In this document: positions 4,857 through 9,214 of the stretch, piece by piece | Numbering within the stretch: position 1 is the stretch's first letter | Layout of the letters: the number at the start of each line of letters is the position of its first letter | Assembly: GCA_034437215.1 (NCBI GenBank) | Contig: DAOTVC010000114.1 | Span: forward strand, 1-9,214 | Length of the DNA stretch: 9,214 bases | Direction: 5' to 3' | Origin: DAOTVC01 sp034437215 | GTDB lineage: Bacteria > Chloroflexota > Anaerolineae > B4-G1 > SLSP01 | Program-made: the position numbers and the translations under genes | Notes under the pieces: generated by a model | What the model was told of the DNA's origin: nothing | Databases searched by the model: none | What the model saw: only the letters and a program-made list of their open reading frames with translations

Positions 4857-7800
4857 TTGCCCGAGCATCTCGTCCGTCTCTGTGCCCGAAGCAGCCGGTT
4901 GAGTCCTGACGAGCTGCTGCGCACCATCCTGGAGGCCCTCCTCGCCGATCTGCACGTTCCGCGGGGTGCCCTGCTGCTGCTGGACGACCAGGGGCGTGCA
5001 ACTCGCATCGTCGCCAGCGATGAAGAAGCGCGGTTTCTAGCGGCAGAACTTGAAGCCTTCATTCTGCAGCAGCCCGACGGAGGGCTGAGACGCCAGGAGT
5101 CTTCCTCTGAGGAGCTCTCTCTGAGATTGCTGCCCATTCCCCACCATGGGAGCCCACCGCTGGGGTTCCTGGCCCTCCCCCCTACGCCGCCCCTCGAGGA
5201 GGATCTAACGGAGGAAGCAACGGCCATCGTAACCTCCCTGCTGCAGAATGTACGGCTGCGCGCCCCTTACCTTCAGCAGGAGAAGCGAACGCAGCGGGAG
5301 ATCGCCGAAGCCATGGCGGAGGCAGCCGCCCTCCTCTCCCAGTCCCTCGATCTGGACGAGGTTCTGGATGAGATTCTCGTCCAGTTGGCCTCGGTCGTCC
5401 CCCACGAGGCCAGCAACGTGATGCTCATCGAGGGAGGGGAGGTCCACCCGGTGCGCTGGCGGGGCTACGCCGCCTTCGGCGCCGAAGAGCGCATTCGGGA
5501 GGTGCGCTTCCCCGCGACCCTGCCCAACCTGCAGCGGATGGTGCAGAGTCGCGCCCCCGTCCTCTTCGCCGACACCACCCAGGCCGAGGAGTGGGTCTTC
5601 AACCCGGGCTTCGAGTGGCTGCGCTCCTACGCCGCAGCCCCCATCGTGGTGGACGACGAGGTGCTGGGCTTCATCAACGTGGACAGCGCCCAGCCCAACT
5701 TCTTCGACGTGAGCGACAGCCGGCGCCTCGCCACCTTTGCCGACTACGCCGCCATCGCCCTCAAGAACGCCCGCTTCTTTGCCGAGAGCCGGCAGCGACA
5801 GGGCTATCTGGAGAGCTTGAACCGGGTCGCCGCCACGGCCAACAGTGACCTCCCCCTGGAGAGAGTGTTGCAGGTGGGGCTCAACGCGGCACTCACCGTC
5901 TCCGGGATGCAAGGCGGGCGCGTCTACCTCTGGAACCCCGCCAAACAGCGGGCCTGCCTGCGCGCGGCGGAGGGGTTACCCGAGGAGATTCTGCAGCAGC
6001 ACCTCTACTGTCTCCCCGGCGAGGGGCTCGAGGGGCTGGCCCTCCAGGAGCGTCAACTCCTTGTCGGGAAGCAGGAAGCTGCCACCGCCCGTGCCGGTGA
6101 GGAAGACGTTCACACCCTCCCCGGGCTCCCCTTCCAGGTCAGCACCCCTCTCATGATCGAGGGGGAGCCCCTGGGCGTGCTCAGCCTGAGCCATCCCCAC
6201 GCCCTCGCCTTTCCCGAGGGCGCCCTGCAGATCCTCCAGGCCATCGGCGACCAGCTGGCCCTCGCCGTCCACCGGGAGCAGCTGGCAGAGGCGCTGCAGA
6301 ATCAGGTCGACGCCCTCCACCAACTCTACGAGATCAGCGCCGGGCTGGTAGGCCACATGCACATGGCGGGCGTGATCTTTCTCCTGCTGCGCTCACTCAC
6401 CGACGTGCTGCCCCACGCGCTGACCACGGCCTTCTACGTGCGGGAGGGCGAGGCGTGGCGGCGCGCAAAGGTCTACACCCCCCACACCTCTCCCGGCGTC
6501 GACACCTTTTGGCAGGAGAACGGCGCCTGGGAGGAGGAGGTGGCGCTGCTGGAACGCTGCCGCCGGCAGGCACAGGCTGCCAACAGCGTCCTCGCCCGGC
6601 TCGCCTCCTTCAAGGGGCGGGAGGAGAGCGCGCCTGTCGCTGAGGTTCTCTATCTCCCCCTGGGGCTGCCGACGGACGAGTTCTACGGCGTCATCGCCGT
6701 GGCCCTCGGCACCCCGGCGGAGCTGGCCCCCCAACAGCTGGCCCTGATCCAGACCTACCTGCAGCAGGGCGCGGCGGCCCTCTACCGGGTCAGGCTCTAC
6801 GAGGCGAGCCGGGAGGAGGAGGGGCGCCTGCGCGCCATCCTCGAGGCATCTCGCGACGGTATCTTCCTCGTGGGAGAGGATCTGGGCATCCGCTACGCCA
6901 ACGAGCGTGCCCTCCAGCTCCTGGGCCTTCCCGGAGGACGCAACCGCTGGGAGGGACGCTCCTTCGTCGAGGCCATCGCCCTCCTGCGCGAGAGGGCGGC
7001 GGACCTGGCGGGCCATCTACTCGGAAACCTGCGGGATCTCAAGAGCGCCGTCTTCACCACACGCGACGGTGAGACCCACCCCGCCTTCGAGACGGCAGGG
7101 GGGCGTTACCTCACCCTCCATCGCTGGCCCGTCCAGATGGATCACGAGCAAGTGGTCGGGGCCCTCTTCCTCTTCCGCGACGTCACGGAGCGCATCACCC
7201 TCGAGCACATGCGCGACGATCTGCTGCACATGCTCGTCCACGACCTCCGCAACCCCGTCTCGGTCATCATCAACGGTCTGGTGATCATCGCCGATCCCGC
7301 CATGGCGGACGTCGTACCCGAGGCAGCGCAGCTGGCGTTGAAGAACGCCGAGCAGATTCTGACCCTGGTCAACGCCATCCTCGACATCGGGCAGCTGGAG
7401 TCGGGACGGCTGCAGATCCACCCCGAGCCCGTCCGGCTCGCCGATCTGGTGGCCCCCCTCAAGCCCTATCTGGCCCTGAGCGGTAGGGAGGAGACGCTGG
7501 AGCTGCAGGTCCCGAAGGAGCTCCCCCTCATGCGCGCCGACCGGCTCTTCGTCGAGCGGGTGCTGCGCAACCTCCTGGACAACGCCCTCAAGTTCACGCC
7601 CCCCGATGGGCGCATCCGCATCTCGGCCCGGGAGCGGGAGGGCGAGATCGAGGTGGAGTGCTACAATAACGGCCCGCCCATCCCTCGGGAGGTGCAGGAC
7701 CGCCTCTTCGAGAAGTTCGTGCGGGGCGACCACCAGGGTCAGGGGTACGGGCTGGGGCTCGCCTTCTGCCGCCTCGCCATCGAAGCCCACGGCGGGCGCA

Positions 7801-7871
7801 TCTGGGCGGAGAACCACCCGGAGGTGGGCGTCTCCTTCTTTTTCACCCTCCCCACGGCGGAGAGCGACTGA
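4857..7871 (+). CDS. Soluble multi-GAF/PAS hybrid-sensor histidine kinase (no receiver domain)
   Basis: A 1004-residue two-component sensor kinase with no signal peptide or membrane segment, so cytoplasmic. Predicted order: a degenerate GAF (about 16-135), a clear GAF (163-306; RSYAAAPIVVDDEVLGFINV), another GAF (332-474; VSTPLMIEGEPLGVLSLSHP), a divergent GAF (485-645), PAS (655-778; ILEASRDGIFLVGEDLGIRY, ending VGALFLFRDVTERI), HisKA with phosphoacceptor H795 in HMLVHDLRNPVSVI, and HATPase. The N box NLLDNALKF is at 905-913 and the G2 box GQGYGLGLAFCRLAIEAHGG begins at 961-963. The G1 box reads NNGPPIP (937-943) in place of DxGxGIP, a variant known from other kinases. Helical linkers join the GAFs. 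Ligands are unknown; candidates are small molecules, redox or light-related signals. No response regulator is adjacent. It begins at TTG with a good ribosome-binding site and ends on the base before the convergent neighbour. Confidence 0.93.
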   Translation: MPEHLVRLCARSSRLSPDELLRTILEALLADLHVPRGALLLLDDQGRATRIVASDEEARFLAAELEAFILQQPDGGLRRQESSSEELSLRLLPIPHHGSPPLGFLALPPTPPLEEDLTEEATAIVTSLLQNVRLRAPYLQQEKRTQREIAEAMAEAAALLSQSLDLDEVLDEILVQLASVVPHEASNVMLIEGGEVHPVRWRGYAAFGAEERIREVRFPATLPNLQRMVQSRAPVLFADTTQAEEWVFNPGFEWLRSYAAAPIVVDDEVLGFINVDSAQPNFFDVSDSRRLATFADYAAIALKNARFFAESRQRQGYLESLNRVAATANSDLPLERVLQVGLNAALTVSGMQGGRVYLWNPAKQRACLRAAEGLPEEILQQHLYCLPGEGLEGLALQERQLLVGKQEAATARAGEEDVHTLPGLPFQVSTPLMIEGEPLGVLSLSHPHALAFPEGALQILQAIGDQLALAVHREQLAEALQNQVDALHQLYEISAGLVGHMHMAGVIFLLLRSLTDVLPHALTTAFYVREGEAWRRAKVYTPHTSPGVDTFWQENGAWEEEVALLERCRRQAQAANSVLARLASFKGREESAPVAEVLYLPLGLPTDEFYGVIAVALGTPAELAPQQLALIQTYLQQGAAALYRVRLYEASREEEGRLRAILEASRDGIFLVGEDLGIRYANERALQLLGLPGGRNRWEGRSFVEAIALLRERAADLAGHLLGNLRDLKSAVFTTRDGETHPAFETAGGRYLTLHRWPVQMDHEQVVGALFLFRDVTERITLEHMRDDLLHMLVHDLRNPVSVIINGLVIIADPAMADVVPEAAQLALKNAEQILTLVNAILDIGQLESGRLQIHPEPVRLADLVAPLKPYLALSGREETLELQVPKELPLMRADRLFVERVLRNLLDNALKFTPPDGRIRISAREREGEIEVECYNNGPPIPREVQDRLFEKFVRGDHQGQGYGLGLAFCRLAIEAHGGRIWAENHPEVGVSFFFTLPTAESD

Positions 7872-9214
7872 CTACAGCGAGCGCCCCACCCGGTAGCCCG
7901 CCCGGGTGGCCTCGAGGATGCTTGCCGGACTGAAGGCGTCGCCGAGGAGCTCCACCCGCCGCGCCGCCTGAAGCCCAATACAGGCCTCGTAGAGCCCATC
8001 GTCGGCGCGCATGCCCGTCGCCAGCACCACCAGCTCCGCCGGGAGGGCCGCCTCCTGCTCCTCGACCGCCAGCGGGCGGGCCAGGGGGTTGGGGAGATCC
8101 TCGGAGACGAGGGGCGTCCAGGTGACGTAGGGATCGGGCACGCCGGGCGCGACGTTGCGCAGCACGACCACGGCCTCCGGCTCGACGCGCACCAGGCGTG
8201 TGGCGTTGAGGAGCTCCACCCCCGCCCGCTCCAGGTAGTGGAGGAGGTAGCCGCGGTTGGCCTGGCAGCACTCGGGCATAAAGTTGGGCAGCATCTCGAT
8301 CACCGCCACCTCCTTCCCCAGCTCGTAGGCCAGGAAGTGGGCGACCTCGCAGCCCACCTCCCCACCCCCGACGACGACCACCCGCTCCGCCCCCTCCGCC
8401 AAAGCAGATTCGCGCAGCAGATCCACCGCCGTGACGACGTGGGGGAGATCGATGCCGGGCAGGGAGGGGCGCAGGACCTGGGCGCCCGTGCAGGTGACGA
8501 TGGCGTCGAAGCCCTCCGCCTTGAGCCCCCCGGCGGTGGCCTCGGTGCCGAAGCGGGCTTCGAGACCGTAGCGCTCGGCGTGCAGCGCCACCTGCGCGTT
8601 GAGGTAGTCGAGGTAGTTCACCAGGTCGAACTTCATCCGCGGGACGCTGCCGGGCAGCAGCATCCCGCCTACCCGTGCCCCCCGCTCGTAGAGGACGACC
8701 CTGTGACCCCGCCGGGCGAGGGTGCAGGCGCAGACGACGCCCGCCGGCCCCGCCCCCACCACGGCGATGCGCTCCGGCTCGAGGGCGGGCTCCGGCGGCT
8801 CGGGGAGGGCGTCCTCGAAGTAGGTGCGCGGGTTGACGGTGCAGACGCTGTGGCCCAGGTGCTGGAAGCTGCCCAGGCAGGCCTGGTCCCCGATGCAGGG
8901 GATGATCTCGTCGACACGCCCGGCGTAGGCCTTGTGGGGCCAGTCGGGGTCGGCGAGGAGGGGACGGGCGAGCATCACCATGTCGCAGTCTCCGGCGCGC
9001 AGCGCCCCCTCCGCCAGGTCGGGGTAGCCCAACTTCCCCACGGCGACGACGGGCACGGGCAGCCCGGCGTTGGAGAGGACACCCTCCTCCTCGAAGTGGC
9101 GCTTCACCAGCCGCGCCACGGGCAGGAAGCAGCCCGGCGGCATCCCGTTGGGCGGGTGGGGCAGCCACCAGTTCTCGTAGCAGCCCAGGTCCACGTCGAA
9201 GATGTCCACGCCCT
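7872..9214 (-). CDS. FMN/FAD/Fe-S oxidoreductase, enoate or 2,4-dienoyl-CoA reductase type (5' end outside window)
   Basis: C-terminal part (about 446 residues) of a three-domain flavoenzyme; about 230 residues of the N-terminal FMN TIM barrel lie beyond the edge. Numbered from the GTG codon at 9209, which is internal, not a start: the barrel end includes YENWWLPHPPNG (11-22, recalling clostridial enoate reductases) and DCDMVMLARPLLADPDW (74-90). The Fe-S motif C105-x2-D108-x2-C111-x11-C123 is followed by TVNP. The FAD motif VVGAGPAG is at 150-157, the NAD(P)H motif VVVVGGGEVG at 277-286, and a closing VVLATGMRADD block follows. The family passes electrons from NAD(P)H through FAD and [4Fe-4S] to FMN to reduce an activated C=C bond or a related substrate; the substrate here is unknown. 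The usual second cluster cysteine is Asp. The stop codon abuts the kinase stop with no gap. Upstream context is not visible. Confidence 0.88.
   Translation of the reverse strand, partial: GVDIFDVDLGCYENWWLPHPPNGMPPGCFLPVARLVKRHFEEEGVLSNAGLPVPVVAVGKLGYPDLAEGALRAGDCDMVMLARPLLADPDWPHKAYAGRVDEIIPCIGDQACLGSFQHLGHSVCTVNPRTYFEDALPEPPEPALEPERIAVVGAGPAGVVCACTLARRGHRVVLYERGARVGGMLLPGSVPRMKFDLVNYLDYLNAQVALHAERYGLEARFGTEATAGGLKAEGFDAIVTCTGAQVLRPSLPGIDLPHVVTAVDLLRESALAEGAERVVVVGGGEVGCEVAHFLAYELGKEVAVIEMLPNFMPECCQANRGYLLHYLERAGVELLNATRLVRVEPEAVVVLRNVAPGVPDPYVTWTPLVSEDLPNPLARPLAVEEQEAALPAELVVLATGMRADDGLYEACIGLQAARRVELLGDAFSPASILEATRAGYRVGRSL

Noticed and set aside
7843..9168. Second long minus-strand frame over the oxidoreductase
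   Set aside because: Gly/Arg/Ala-rich shadow typical of GC-rich DNA; the real frame holds the Fe-S, FAD and NAD(P)H motifs.
9207..9209. GTG as the true start of the oxidoreductase
   Set aside because: The codon lies in the middle of the TIM barrel of the family; the frame is open to the window edge, so the gene is simply cut.

Overview
This is a GC-rich window of ordinary bacterial chromosome. It carries seven confident genes, one probably broken small gene, and three intergenic stretches rich in structure. No rRNA, tRNA, CRISPR array, transposase or phage gene was found. The mix suggests a Chloroflexota (Anaerolineae-like) or similar high-GC environmental bacterium: a yebC-ruvC-ruvA cluster, Leu/Ile/Val-type binding lipoproteins, and a long soluble multi-GAF histidine kinase. 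That placement is inference from gene style only; no marker in the window settles it.

Left part, all on the minus strand: yebC -> ruvC -> ruvA -> a substrate-binding lipoprotein that runs off the left edge. The first three overlap by 1 and 4 bases, and the fourth follows after 16 bases, so they look like one operon. It joins a YebC/TACO1-type protein to the Holliday-junction resolvase (RuvC) and branch-migration adaptor (RuvA). ruvB is not in the window. The AT-richer region upstream of yebC (2436-2632) holds two long complementary pairings that cross each other like a pseudoknot. Their wobble pairs form only in the minus-strand RNA, so this is a candidate structured leader.

Next, also on the minus strand, is fmt (methionyl-tRNA formyltransferase), followed at once by a hairpin terminator. 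Its best start is a GTG lying 7 nt after a good -10 box, which suggests a leaderless mRNA.

Middle (3595-4856): the fmt promoter diverges from a rightward promoter. Between them lie a short repeat-like palindromic element and a folded segment. Rightward come a small gene that looks split by a one-base frameshift, then a small lipoprotein of unknown function. Both have visibly lower GC than their neighbours, so this may be an acquired or decaying islet. Three short inverted repeats in tandem precede the next promoter.

Right part: a 1004-residue cytoplasmic histidine kinase (four GAF-like domains, PAS, HisKA, HATPase) starts at TTG behind a good ribosome-binding site. It converges with zero spacing on the 3' end of a minus-strand FMN/FAD/iron-sulfur oxidoreductase (enoate or 2,4-dienoyl-CoA reductase type). 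That enzyme is cut by the right edge and has an Asp where the second Fe-S cysteine is expected. No response regulator is visible.
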